Positions 27,045 to 36,298 are shown, counted from the first letter of the stretch. The stretch is 64,000 nucleotides of DNA from Siphonobacter sp. BAB-5405 (GCF_002872335.1 NZ_NJAG01000003.1:14532-78531), one strand, 5' to 3'. The notes: generated by a model not told the origin, from the letters alone. Made by a program: numbers and translations.

Positions 27045-27467
27045 CTAACTTGCCTGAACGGGCAGTTGTACGGTGTTTGTCCAGAAGTGATAAACGGTAT
27101 CCCATAAATTGGACAATCCACGAAAGTTGTTTGGTTTCACGATGTATGAATTCGCTCCCAGGTCGTAAGCCGTATGAATGGTATCTTCATTGTCCGACGT
27201 CGTCAGCATCACAACCGGCATTTCTTTCCAGGCGGAAGAATTTTTCAACTTTTCAAGCAAAGCCAAACCACCCATTTTAGGCATGTTAATGTCCAGCAAC
27301 ATTACGCTGGGACGCGTTTTCAGGCCTTGTAATACTTCAAGGGCGTGCTGACCATCCTCGGCAAAAACTAATTCGCAGTTGTATTCCCCTTCCTGACAGG
27401 CCAGTTGCAATAAATCACGATCATCTTCGTCGTCTTCAACGACAATAAAGAGTGGTTTTATGGACAT
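27045..27467 (-). CDS. Single-domain response regulator, Rcp1-like
   Basis: 140 residues from ATG 27467. Longer in-frame starts exist, but the residues before it are unlike receivers. It has the acidic pair VVEDDEDDRDLL, acceptor Asp in MLLDINMPKMGG, Thr/Ser in VVMLTTSDNED and Lys in YIVKPN. This type of receiver (Rcp1-like, DD-rich) often pairs with phytochrome or PAS kinases in Bacteroidota. It lies between two PAS kinases on the opposite strand and has its own promoter in the gap to the second kinase. Confidence 0.88.
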   Translation of the reverse strand: MSIKPLFIVVEDDEDDRDLLQLACQEGEYNCELVFAEDGQHALEVLQGLKTRPSVMLLDINMPKMGGLALLEKLKNSSAWKEMPVVMLTTSDNEDTIHTAYDLGANSYIVKPNNFRGLSNLWDTVYHFWTNTVQLPVQAS

Positions 27468-27869
27468 GAGTTGGCTATAAAATAATACGTTCCGAAAATG
27501 GTTTCGGCGTAGGTATACAAACGAAAAGTGGGAAGGGTAGTTCCCAAAAAAGAACAATAATTTTTCAAAAAATGTACGTTCTATCACAAAGAAATACAAT
27601 TTTTTCGGCACCAGGAATAAGGTCGTATTAAATGTAGATTAGAGTTATCTGAAAAGAGAATTTACTTGAGAAATGATAAGTATACACCCGTTCTGTCGAT
27701 TATTTTCGCAGTGCTAATAGTGTAGAGGTCCTGTCTGGTTTTCGGATAGCGTCATCCCGTAGACAGTGGATTTAGCCAACGAAACACGTGAGTAGAGAAA
27801 ACAGAATGACTTCGTACGGGTTACGTAAAAGGGAAAGTTTTTCCAGAATAGTATTGTTTGAAAATAGGC
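27468..27869. other. Divergent intergenic region between response regulator and PAS kinase
   Basis: About 400 bases, AT-rich near 27550-27610. It should hold both divergent promoters, but I find no perfect -7 box and no strong hairpin. Confidence 0.4.
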
Positions 27870-30800
27870 ATGCAGCATACCCAGGAATCAAACCCTGAAG
27901 AGAAACGGACACGGGCAGTAGATGATTTCATGTGGGAATGGAATCGGGAAGACGGTGACGTCTGGTGGAGTGAAGGCTACGCAGCTCGGGTAGGGTTTCC
28001 GGAAGAACCGACCTTGGCCTCAGGAGCATACTGGCATTCGCGTATTCACCCCGATGATCAGGTGTGGGTAAGTGAAAGCCTGCAACAGGCTTTGCAAAAA
28101 AGGCAGAATGCCTGGGATACGACATACCGCTTTCAGAAGGCGGATGGTTCCTATATAATCGTGAAGGATCAGGCTCATTTGATATGGAAAGGCGAGGCAG
28201 TCCGGTTGCTGGGCACTTCTACCGTACAGAACGAAGCTCTCTACAGATCTACGCAGTTCTATTTAGCCGCTTTTGATCAGGTACCTTTGGGTATGATCGT
28301 TACGGATGCAAACGGTCAGATTGTGCGGGCCAATGCCAGTTTTCAGCAACTCAGTGGCTATACGGCTGCCGAACTACAGCAGCTTTCCTATCGGCAACTC
28401 ATCTACCCTGCGGATTTGCCGGTGTATAATGCCCGTCTGGAATCCCTGCAAACGAACAGTTCAACGCAACTGGAAAGCCGACTTCGCCGAAATAACGGAC
28501 AGGTTTTATGGGTAAAGCAGACGATTACCCGGATTCCGGAGTTGGGCTATTACTTTACTACCGTTGAAGACATTACGCATGAACACCTGCACCGGCAACA
28601 GCGGGAACGCTTACTGACGCTGGTGGAAAACAGTTCAGAGCTGATGGTGATTGCCGGTATGGATGATCAGTTGCTGTACATTAACCAGGCGGGTCGCGAA
28701 CTGGTTGGCTTACCGGCCGAGGTTTCCCTTTCGCACCGCAAAGTATCCGACTTTTACTGGCAGGATCAGTATGCTTTCGTTCGGGAAACGATTTTACCGG
28801 CCTTGATCGAAAAGGGGCACTGGAAGGGGGAATTCAGCATCCGGCACTTTCAAACTGGAGCTGCGATTCCCGTTTTTGCGAGTGGTATCCGAATTGATGA
28901 TCCGGATACGGGCAAGCCCATTGCCCGAGGTTTTACGTTACGGGATATGCGACCGGAGGAGCTGGCCCGACAAACCATCCTCGAAAGTGAGCGGCATTTC
29001 CGTAATCTCGTTATGCAGGCCCCGGTCGCCATTGGCCTCCTGAAGGGGCGGAAAATGGTAATTGAAACCGCCAACGAATTTATGCTGGAGGTGTGGGGAA
29101 AGACGGAGTCGATTGTTGGGAAACCCCTGCTTTCGGCACTGCCAGAACTGGCCGGACAAGGTTTCATCGAACTCTTGCAGGATGTGTACGATACGGGCAA
29201 CCCCTTTTACGGAAACGAAATTCTGGCTCAGATCATCCGAAATAATCGTCTCGAAGCCCGCTACTATAACTTTGTATACGCTCCGGTACGCCAGTCTGAC
29301 GGTACGATTACGGGCGTGATGATTGTCGCTAACGATGTAAGCGATCAGGTGAGGGCTAAGAAAGAAGTTCAGTTTAGCGAAGAACGATTCCGGAGTTTTG
29401 TGCTGGGTTCGCCCACGCCGATTGCCATTTATACGGGCAAAGAACTGCGAATCGAAACCGTGAATCAGGCGATGCTCGACACCTGGCACCGGGATGGTAG
29501 CCTGGTAGGAAAAACGTTTCGAGAGGCGTTCCCGGAGCTGGATCCCCAGCATTTTTACCAGCTGCTGGAGCAGGTATATGAAACGGGTCGAACGTACAAC
29601 GCTCAGGAAGACCGGGCCGATCTGCTCATCGACGGTGAATTCCGTACCTTTTATTTCAACTTTACCTATAAAGCATTACGGGATGCCCGTGGAGAGGTAT
29701 ATGGGATCATTAATACCGCAACGGATGTTACCGCCCAGGTTAATGCCCGGCAACAGCTGGAGGAAACCGAGCAGAACTTACGCGATGCCATTGAACTGGC
29801 CGAGCTGGGGACCTGGAGTCGTAACCTGAATACCGGAAAGATCAGGTGCTCCAGCCGAATCCGGCAATGGTACGGTTTTGCTGAATCCGAAACGGATATT
29901 GAAACGTTTATGGCAGCGGTGCATCCGGAAGACCGACATCAGGTCCTGGATATGATTTCTCAGGCCGTAGCTTTCCGGAAATCCGATCACTATTCAGCAG
30001 AATACCGGGTTGTACATCTGCAAACGGGCGAGGAACGGATGGTTCAGTCCCAGGGAAAAGTAACCTGCGACCCGCAGGGAAAACCCTACCTGCTCAGTGG
30101 AACGTCACGGGATGTGACTTCGCAGAAGCAGGCAGCTCTTGGGCTTGAACGTCTCGTTTCGCAGCGTACGCGGGAATTGCAGCAGGCCAATGAATTATTA
30201 CAGCTTTCCAACCGCGAACTGGAACAGTATGCCTACGTGGCCTCGCACGATTTGCAGGAACCCCTGCGAAAAATCCGGATGTTTTCGGGAATTATCCGGG
30301 AGATGAACGATTTACCCGAACAAGCCCGAAGCCCGCTGGCCAAAGTCATTCACTCATCGGAACGCATGACGTTACTGATTCGGGATTTGCTCGAATTTTC
30401 CCGGCTCCTGAAGGTCGATCGTGTGCTGACGCCTACAAATTTGAACACCATCGTCCAGAATGTGATTACGGATTTCGAACTTGCCATTCAGGAAAAGTCG
30501 GCTACGGTGGAGGTGAGTACGTTGCCCACGGTGAATGCCGAATCGCTGCAAATGAATCAGCTGTTTTACAACTTGCTGAGTAATGCACTCAAGTTTACCA
30601 AGGAAGGTGTACCGCCCCGGATCAGCATTACCTGCGAGCGTCTGATACCCCAGAAAGTACAGGCATACGCCCTGCCCGAAGGAGCGTATTATGACATTCG
30701 GATAGACGACAACGGCATTGGTTTTTCGGAGAACTACAAAGAACAGATTTTCGAAGTTTTCAAGCGACTGCACACGCGGGAAGTCTATCCTGGTTCGGGA

Positions 30801-30944
30801 ATCGGCCTGGCGTTGTGTCGGAAGATTGTTCAGAATCACGGCGGCCTGCTGTACGCCGAATCGGAGGAGGGGCAGGGGTCTACTTTTCACGTAATCCTTC
30901 CCGATCCTTCGGAAGCATTCCGGTCGGCGTCGGTTTCCTTTTAA
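27870..30944 (+). CDS. Cytoplasmic sensor histidine kinase with about six PAS domains
   Basis: 1024 residues from ATG 27870 (a TTG four codons earlier is a less likely start). Six PAS/PAC-like domains in a row can be counted. PAS1 is of the PAS_3 type (MWEWNREDGDVWWSEGY, RIHPDD), with later ones beginning YLAAFDQVPLGMIVTD, LVENSSELMVIAG, NLVMQAPVAIGLLKG, SFVLGSPTPIAIYTG and AELGTWSRNLNTG. Domains 4 and 5 are near duplicates. Then a HisKA with ASHDLQEP (His about residue 793) and an HATPase with NALKFTK, DNGIGF and GSGIGL. No membrane segments or receiver domain. The signal is unknown, and the divergent Rcp1-like regulator at 27045 is a natural partner. No periplasmic or light-sensing chromophore motif is visible. 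Confidence 0.9.
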   Translation: MQHTQESNPEEKRTRAVDDFMWEWNREDGDVWWSEGYAARVGFPEEPTLASGAYWHSRIHPDDQVWVSESLQQALQKRQNAWDTTYRFQKADGSYIIVKDQAHLIWKGEAVRLLGTSTVQNEALYRSTQFYLAAFDQVPLGMIVTDANGQIVRANASFQQLSGYTAAELQQLSYRQLIYPADLPVYNARLESLQTNSSTQLESRLRRNNGQVLWVKQTITRIPELGYYFTTVEDITHEHLHRQQRERLLTLVENSSELMVIAGMDDQLLYINQAGRELVGLPAEVSLSHRKVSDFYWQDQYAFVRETILPALIEKGHWKGEFSIRHFQTGAAIPVFASGIRIDDPDTGKPIARGFTLRDMRPEELARQTILESERHFRNLVMQAPVAIGLLKGRKMVIETANEFMLEVWGKTESIVGKPLLSALPELAGQGFIELLQDVYDTGNPFYGNEILAQIIRNNRLEARYYNFVYAPVRQSDGTITGVMIVANDVSDQVRAKKEVQFSEERFRSFVLGSPTPIAIYTGKELRIETVNQAMLDTWHRDGSLVGKTFREAFPELDPQHFYQLLEQVYETGRTYNAQEDRADLLIDGEFRTFYFNFTYKALRDARGEVYGIINTATDVTAQVNARQQLEETEQNLRDAIELAELGTWSRNLNTGKIRCSSRIRQWYGFAESETDIETFMAAVHPEDRHQVLDMISQAVAFRKSDHYSAEYRVVHLQTGEERMVQSQGKVTCDPQGKPYLLSGTSRDVTSQKQAALGLERLVSQRTRELQQANELLQLSNRELEQYAYVASHDLQEPLRKIRMFSGIIREMNDLPEQARSPLAKVIHSSERMTLLIRDLLEFSRLLKVDRVLTPTNLNTIVQNVITDFELAIQEKSATVEVSTLPTVNAESLQMNQLFYNLLSNALKFTKEGVPPRISITCERLIPQKVQAYALPEGAYYDIRIDDNGIGFSENYKEQIFEVFKRLHTREVYPGSGIGLALCRKIVQNHGGLLYAESEEGQGSTFHVILPDPSEAFRSASVSF

Positions 30945-31020
30945 CTGGTAAAATCACGAATGAAGAGCACGGTGGCACCGGTTTTTTAGCGTATCGGTTA
31001 TAAATCAATACCACGAGACT

Positions 31021-31272
31021 ATGGAAAATGCTGAAAAGAAAATCGATCCTAATCAAACCAAGCACCAACAAAATCCCAGCTTGTCTTCGGGAAAAGGTGA
31101 GGGCGATGTCTACCATGAAAACCAACGGGTAGAAGTAGAAGAGGAGGGCGAACGTCCGAAAAAAGAACCGCTGGGTGGTTTGGAAGTAATCCCGAACAAG
31201 CCAAACGTATCGTATACGGCTAGTGACGAGGAAGGCGATATCATCCGTCAGGAAAAAGAGAATAACCAGTAA
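31021..31272 (+). CDS. Small acidic protein of unknown function, probably disordered
   Basis: 83 residues, rich in E, K, N, Q and G, with no hydrophobic core, cysteine or signal peptide. Segments such as VEVEEEGERPKK suggest a disordered, charged protein. It starts 76 bases after the kinase stop on the same strand and is followed by a perfect terminator, so it is likely transcribed with or just after the kinase. The codon pattern looks like coding sequence, but I cannot assign a function. Confidence 0.6.
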   Translation: MENAEKKIDPNQTKHQQNPSLSSGKGEGDVYHENQRVEVEEEGERPKKEPLGGLEVIPNKPNVSYTASDEEGDIIRQEKENNQ

Positions 31273-31321
31273 GATTGAGACTGCCGCCTTAAGCGGTGAT
31301 CATCGTCCCAACCTTCGTTAT

Positions 31322-31359
31322 AAAAAAAACCTCGTACATCCATGTACGAGGTTTTTTTT
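31322..31359. terminator. Bidirectional terminator between the small acidic protein and oxyR
   Basis: 31323-31339 pairs with 31342-31358 with long A and T ends. It serves both converging genes; the last base overlaps the oxyR stop region. Confidence 0.88.
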
Positions 31360-32293
31360 ATAAACTAACCACGGCCCGTTCTTGCTGTCGTAGCATTTTT
31401 GCGGGTACCACTTTCTGAATTTCCTCAGACAAAGCCGCTACTATTTTTTCTTTGAGGTAATTACGGCTGGTAACCAGACCGACCTCCCGGACGGGGGCAG
31501 GTGTCTGGAAGTACCGAATCAGTTCGAGTTGGTCTTCCGTGAAATCCTGGGTTGCCAGTTCGGGTAGAATGGTCATGCCACCTGACGTATTCACCATTTT
31601 CTTGAGCGTTTCCAGGCTGCCTGCCTTGTATTCGATCTGGTGAAGATCGGCCGCCTGTCGGGTCAGCTGGCAGAGATGCTCAATCTGGGAACGCAGACAG
31701 TGGCCTTCTTCCAGCAGCCAGAGTTCGTTGGGGTCCAGCTCCTCGGGAACCGCGTATTTCTTGTAGTAGAGCGAATGTTCGGGTGAAACGTATACGAGCA
31801 GCTCTTCGTAAAACAGCGGATATTCCTTCAACATATCATCCTGAAAAGGCGTAGCCATCAGGCCAATGTCGAGTTGCCCGTTTTTCAGCTGTTCAATGAT
31901 GCTTTCCGTATTTTGTTCCGTAATCTTCAGCCGAATATCGCTGTAGGTAGTCAGAAACTGCTTCAGAAACAGAGGAACCAGGTACGGAGCAACCGTGGGA
32001 ATGACGCCCAGCCGTACTTCGCCGGCGAGTTCATTCTTGCGTTCGTCAACGATGCCCTTGAGTTTTTCGCAGGATTGTAACACGTGCCGGGCCTGCTGTA
32101 CAATCAACGCACCGATCTCGGTGGGTTGGGTGGGCTGCTTCTTGCGGTCAAGCAGTTGTACTTCCAGTTCGTCTTCCAGCTTCTGAATTTGCATACTCAG
32201 CGAAGGTTGCGTAACCGAGCAGGCATCGGCGGCTTTCCCAAAATGACCGTAGTCAGCAATGGCCACCAAGTATTCGAGTTGTGTGATCGTCAT
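31358..32293 (-). CDS. oxyR: OxyR, LysR-family peroxide-sensing regulator
   Basis: 311 residues. The LysR helix-turn-helix is at residues 15-45 (HFGKAADACSVTQPSLSMQI). The two redox cysteines of OxyR are present in the right place: Cys199 in EEGHCLRSQ and Cys208 in EHLCQL, which match the E. coli C199/C208 pair in spacing and, by my count, even in number. It is divergent from ahpC across 198 bases that carry a palindrome near its own start, the typical arrangement for OxyR regulating itself and ahpC. The gene ends in the terminator shared with the small acidic protein. Confidence 0.93.
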   Translation of the reverse strand: MTITQLEYLVAIADYGHFGKAADACSVTQPSLSMQIQKLEDELEVQLLDRKKQPTQPTEIGALIVQQARHVLQSCEKLKGIVDERKNELAGEVRLGVIPTVAPYLVPLFLKQFLTTYSDIRLKITEQNTESIIEQLKNGQLDIGLMATPFQDDMLKEYPLFYEELLVYVSPEHSLYYKKYAVPEELDPNELWLLEEGHCLRSQIEHLCQLTRQAADLHQIEYKAGSLETLKKMVNTSGGMTILPELATQDFTEDQLELIRYFQTPAPVREVGLVTSRNYLKEKIVAALSEEIQKVVPAKMLRQQERAVVSL

Positions 32294-32302
32294 TAGAAAA
32301 AC

Positions 32303-32322
32303 TTATTCTTTCTTCAGAATAA
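32303..32322. promoter_or_regulatory. Candidate OxyR/LysR operator dyad
   Basis: A perfect 7-bp dyad (TTATTCT, six bases, AGAATAA) lies 10-29 bases upstream of the oxyR start. It contains a T-N11-A core as in LysR-type sites. Position fits autoregulation of oxyR. The effect on ahpC, 170 bases away, is uncertain. Confidence 0.4.
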
Positions 32323-32491
32323 TTGATTTGTATGATGGAGTAAAGTTGGCTTGTTTTGCAGCCGAAACCAAATAAAACATTTCCGGGATCGTCCTTTTCC
32401 AGTATTGCAAATTAGTACATTGATTAGGATTATTCAAGGGAAAAATTGTTTTTATTGTTACTGTAATTCATTACTAAACCATCTTCTTCTC

Positions 32492-33046
32492 ATGGCAAAT
32501 GGTATGCTGGGCTTAGGTGCCCAATTCCCGGAATTCAAGAAAACTGCCGTTGTATCTCTCGAAAAAGGCAACGAATTTTATGATATCACGAGTGAAGATC
32601 ATAAGAACGCTGGAAAATGGCTGGTGCTGTTCTGGTGGCCTAAAGATTTCACGTTTGTATGTCCTACGGAAATCGCTGCTTTCAACCAGAAAGCTTCTGA
32701 CTTCGCCGATCGCGATGCTCTGTTGATCGGTGCTTCTACGGACAGCGAATTCGTTCACCTGGCCTGGCGTAAAAACCATGACGATCTGCGTGATCTGAAA
32801 TTCCCCATGCTGGCCGATACGTCAAAGTCACTGGCGGAAGAGCTGGGCATCCTGACTGCTGACGAAAGAATCGCTTACCGCGTAACGTATATCGTCGATC
32901 CCCAAGGTATCGTTCGTTTCGTAGCCGCTAACGACCTGAACGTAGGTCGTAACGTGGACGAAGTACTGCGTGTACTCGACGCTCTGCAAACCGACGAACT
33001 TTGCCCCTGCAACTGGGTAAAAGGTGAAGAAACGATCAACGCCTAG
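32492..33046 (+). CDS. ahpC: Alkyl hydroperoxide reductase AhpC (mycobacterial-type peroxiredoxin)
   Basis: 184 residues from ATG 32492; an in-frame start upstream adds 47 non-conserved residues in the leader and is rejected. The peroxidatic Cys57 is in FTFVCPTEIAAF. The C-terminal end has ELCPCNW with Cys171 and Cys173. This three-cysteine layout (one N-terminal, two near the end) matches Mycobacterium tuberculosis AhpC rather than the AhpF-dependent enterobacterial type. It reduces hydrogen and organic peroxides. The adjacent ahpD gene provides the matching reductant system. It is divergent from oxyR. Confidence 0.93.
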   Translation: MANGMLGLGAQFPEFKKTAVVSLEKGNEFYDITSEDHKNAGKWLVLFWWPKDFTFVCPTEIAAFNQKASDFADRDALLIGASTDSEFVHLAWRKNHDDLRDLKFPMLADTSKSLAEELGILTADERIAYRVTYIVDPQGIVRFVAANDLNVGRNVDEVLRVLDALQTDELCPCNWVKGEETINA

Positions 33047-33072
33047 GTCCAGGACATATTTCAAAAGTATTT

Positions 33073-33108
33073 AATAACCCTGGTGAGTCAATCGTCAGGG
33101 TTATTTTC
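33073..33108 (+). terminator. Hairpin between ahpC and ahpD, partial terminator
   Basis: A perfect 10-bp stem (33073-33082 with 33096-33105), 13-base loop and TT-rich tail between the two genes. It may reduce ahpD level relative to ahpC rather than stop transcription fully. Confidence 0.55.
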
Positions 33109-33147
33109 TAAGAGGCCACGCCTCTTTTCCCAAAAAACAACAAGCGT

Positions 33148-33735
33148 ATGTTTGGCATTGCATCTGAAACCAAAAAGAACTTACTCGCTGAGATTAAATT
33201 GCCCGAGACTTTCGAAAGCCTCTGGCTCGACCGTCTGAATGCGACGGATCACCGATACCTGAAGGACCTGCGTATCAACGTACAGAACGTCCTGAAATCG
33301 CAGAACCTGACTAAGAAAGAAGCGTTGTTGATGGCCCTCGGCGTGGCGATCAATGAGAAAAGTCAGGCTGCCGTGATTGAAGCCATCGAATCCGCTGCGA
33401 AAGCAGAAGGGGCAGAAGATAAGGAAATTCAGGAAGTAGCAGCCTGCGTTTCTTTGATGAACGCCAACAACGTATTCTACCGTTTCCGTCACTTCATGGA
33501 TTCCGAAACGTACAATACGATGCCCGCTGGTATCAAGATGAGCATCATGATGAATCCGGTGCTGGGTAAAGAATATTTCGAGCTGCTGAGTCTGGCTATT
33601 TCGGCCATCAACGGTTGTGAAATGTGCGTAACTTCTCACGAAGCCAGCGTTCGTCAGCACGGAGCTACCCAGGCTCGTGTATTTGACGCTATTCGTCTGG
33701 CCGCGATCTTCAAAAGCTTCCTGACGTTATTGTAA
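33148..33735 (+). CDS. ahpD: AhpD-like alkylhydroperoxidase (carboxymuconolactone decarboxylase family)
   Basis: 195 residues. The active-site block is AINGCEMCVTSHEASV with Cys157, Cys160 and His164, and a Glu at 145, twelve residues before the first Cys. These are the four positions of the M. tuberculosis AhpD relay (E118, C130, C133, H137). AhpD reduces AhpC using lipoylated dihydrolipoamide succinyltransferase. The order oxyR, ahpC, ahpD matches the mycobacterial arrangement. The last 9 bases overlap the 3' end of the convergent AlgJ-like gene if the latter is read in its restored frame. Confidence 0.9.
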   Translation: MFGIASETKKNLLAEIKLPETFESLWLDRLNATDHRYLKDLRINVQNVLKSQNLTKKEALLMALGVAINEKSQAAVIEAIESAAKAEGAEDKEIQEVAACVSLMNANNVFYRFRHFMDSETYNTMPAGIKMSIMMNPVLGKEYFELLSLAISAINGCEMCVTSHEASVRQHGATQARVFDAIRLAAIFKSFLTLL

Positions 33736-34748
33736 GAGCTGACGATTCAGTTGCCGGAGCCATAAATCCCGGCTCTGGCAGGTCCAGTGACTATCGCCCG
33801 GCTGGTACGCAGCAGGCCCAGCGGCCGCACGAGTCGGTAGGCATCCACTACTTTTAGTTTCAGTCGCGGATCCGACTGAATGCGTTCGATCAGGTGATTA
33901 TAGCGGCCCAGGTAATTGGCCGCTATAGTTGTTTTATTGGGGATGATGCTCAGGTACACCTCATCAAAACCCAGTGAGTGGTACTTCTCGTAAGTCTGGT
34001 TCAGATTCGTAATGAGCGTACTGAATTCTTTATCGCCGACGGGATTAAAGTTGGAATTAATCACCGTCGAATCCGTATCCAGATTTAAAAGTAAATGCTG
34101 ATGATCGGGCGTAATCGTCGTCATCGAATGGACCCGATTGAAGAAAGTCAGGTTCATCCAGGCCTTGAATTCACGCAGGTGTAGAAAGACCGGCCAGTTA
34201 AACAGCACATTATCCAGCCGTTCTTCGGGGTAGGTGAGTCGCACATCCTTCGGCCCCGTCATAAACTCATCGAAATCGGCCTCGTACGAATGCGTTTTTT
34301 CGACGGGTTTGACCGGCTGCGGGCTCAGTACAAAGTTACTAACCGGCGTCGCCAGGTGTTCCCGAAAATGCCGCTCGACCGATTCAATCAGCAAAATATT
34401 ACGGACAGACGTATCCAGATGAATGGTCGTATGATCGTTCCAGTGCGTATACGTATAGGTACGGGTCTGAAAATCCTGAGCATCCACCGAGCCGGGTTCC
34501 ATAAAGCTATCGCCAATGGCGTACAAAGCCACGGGTGCCTGGGGCGTAGGATCACTAAATAATTTCCGACACGATTCACGTACGGCTTTAAACGCCGCCA
34601 GATTGGTAAATCGGTACAAGTCTCCGTATTTGTAATCATCGGGCAAATAACCCTCTTTCCCAACAGTGAAATAGAGGGTTTTAGACGTACTCGCCGCAAA
34701 AACGACGAGTAGAGCAAGCAGAGCAATAATGCGTACGAATGAGGCCAT
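33727..34748 (-). CDS. AlgJ/AlgX-like SGNH O-acetyltransferase partner, frameshifted near the end
   Basis: About 340 residues. The N-terminus has a signal anchor (residues 6-20) and an SGNH-type block YAIGDSFMEPG (residues 76-86). The unrestored frame ends at 33747 with LLRTSRAIVTGPARAG, unlike the family. Adding one base to the GGG run (33817-33819 on the plus strand) switches the frame to AAYQPGDSHWTCQSRDLW, which contains the D-S-H-W element of AlgJ/AlgX-type proteins and ends at 33727. That strongly suggests the frame break is an artefact or a recent mutation. In this family the SGNH protein takes acetyl groups from the MBOAT partner encoded just upstream (42-base gap) and places them on a secreted polysaccharide. 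Confidence 0.8.
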
Positions 34749-34789
34749 GGCGTATTCGCGTATGGATGATACCGGCAGGCCGAAATCTC

Positions 34790-36220
34790 CTAAAACTGAA
34801 AGTAGATAAACTGGTTAGAACTGAATACTCCGAAGAAATAACAGCTGAGAATCAGGAGGGTAAACACCGTCCAGAACGGTCCATTTTTCTTCGTTGGAAT
34901 GAGAAAATAACGGTACTCTTTCCACATCATAAACGCGACCAGAGCGATACTAAACCACATTTCCGTAGCGTTGAGCGGCGTTTGTAAAGTGTCGTGGATG
35001 GAAATGGACGCCAGCCCTTTGAATACGCGGTACGCATCTCCCAGCGTTACCGCCCGGAAAAATACCCAGGTCAGGGTTACCAGCCCAAAGGTCAGAATGA
35101 CCTGAAACAGACGGTACCACAGGGCCGTAGGAACCTGAATACGCCGTTTTTCCATGAACTTATCCCGAATCTGGGCGAGCGTCTGGTACAACCCGTGAAG
35201 GGTACCCCAAATGACGAAGTTCCAGCTGGCTCCATGCCAGATACCGCTGACAAAAAACACCGCAAACCGATTGAAATACTGGCGAGCGGGCGACACCCGG
35301 CTACCGCCCAGCGGAATGTAAATGTAATCGCGGAACCAGGTAGACAGGGAAATGTGCCAGCGACGCCAGAACTCGGAAATCGAAGCAGCTTCGTACGGGG
35401 ACTTGAAGTTTTCCATCAGGGTAAAACCCATCACTTTGGCCGCTCCAATGGCGATGTCTGAATAGCCCGAAAAATCGCAGTAGATTTGGAAACTGTAGAA
35501 AATGGTTGCCACACAGAGGCTCGTACCGTTATGATCGCTAATGTTGGCGTAGGCCGGGTCTACGACCATCGCCAGCCGTTCGGCAATGACTACCTTCTTA
35601 AACAGGCCCCAGGCCATTCGCATGAGCCCTTCCTTGACATTCTCCCAATTATAAGGGAAGTATTCGTGGAACTGCCAGAGTACGTTCTGCGGGCGTTCGA
35701 TCGGCCCGGCCACCAGCTGCGGATAGAACATCACGTACAGAGCATAGATCCCAAAATGGCGTTCGGCTTTCTGATTGCCCCGGTACACTTCAATGGTGTA
35801 ACTCATGGCCTGGAAGGTGTGAAACGACAGACCAATCGGTAAGATAATGCCCGGTAGCAAATCCATCCCGAGCCGTGGAATATGCCGCGTATTGCCCAGC
35901 AGATGCAAAACGGCTTCCACATTTTCGGCAATAAAATTGAAGTATTTGAAAAAAGCCAGAATCCCCACATTCGCCACCAGACTCAGCAAAAGCAACGCTT
36001 TTCGGTTGCGGGGATTTTTGGTATTTTCAATCCAGATACCTGCGATGTAATCAATGACAATCGTTCCAAAAAGAATCAGAATATACTTGGGAACGAAGAT
36101 GAGATAGAAATAACAACTGGCCAGTAATAGTAATAGCCAGCGTCCACTCCACCGGAGACTGAAATAACTAAGCGTTACGATTCCGAAAAAGAGAAGAAAT
36201 TGAAGGGAATTAAAAACCAT
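34790..36220 (-). CDS. MBOAT O-acyltransferase, AlgI-like
   Basis: 476 residues, about 10-12 membrane segments. The hallmark is FFVSGIWHGASWNFVIWG with the catalytic His, preceded by FWRRWHISLSTWFRDYIYIPLGGSR. It moves an acetyl group across the membrane for O-acetylation of an exopolysaccharide, together with the AlgJ-like protein that follows. The pair is on the same strand as the glycan cluster, but a terminator at 39092-39122 and the large unknown gene lie between. Confidence 0.92.
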   Translation of the reverse strand: MVFNSLQFLLFFGIVTLSYFSLRWSGRWLLLLLASCYFYLIFVPKYILILFGTIVIDYIAGIWIENTKNPRNRKALLLLSLVANVGILAFFKYFNFIAENVEAVLHLLGNTRHIPRLGMDLLPGIILPIGLSFHTFQAMSYTIEVYRGNQKAERHFGIYALYVMFYPQLVAGPIERPQNVLWQFHEYFPYNWENVKEGLMRMAWGLFKKVVIAERLAMVVDPAYANISDHNGTSLCVATIFYSFQIYCDFSGYSDIAIGAAKVMGFTLMENFKSPYEAASISEFWRRWHISLSTWFRDYIYIPLGGSRVSPARQYFNRFAVFFVSGIWHGASWNFVIWGTLHGLYQTLAQIRDKFMEKRRIQVPTALWYRLFQVILTFGLVTLTWVFFRAVTLGDAYRVFKGLASISIHDTLQTPLNATEMWFSIALVAFMMWKEYRYFLIPTKKNGPFWTVFTLLILSCYFFGVFSSNQFIYFQF

Positions 36221-36242
36221 TGGAAGTCGTATAAAAAACGCC

Positions 36243-36250
36243 CAAAACTA
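36243..36250 (-). promoter_or_regulatory. Candidate -7 box of the MBOAT gene
   Basis: TAGTTTTG on the minus strand is an exact TAnnTTTG, 23 bases before the start codon. No -33 element is evident. Confidence 0.35.
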
Positions 36251-36298
36251 ACGGTTTGGATTGGAAATTCATGGGAATAGGAGCATCGACTCCTGGAA

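Noticed and set aside
32351-32491. An N-terminal extension of AhpC
   Set aside because: The residues before 32492 are not peroxiredoxin-like and lie in the promoter region of the divergent oxyR/ahpC pair.
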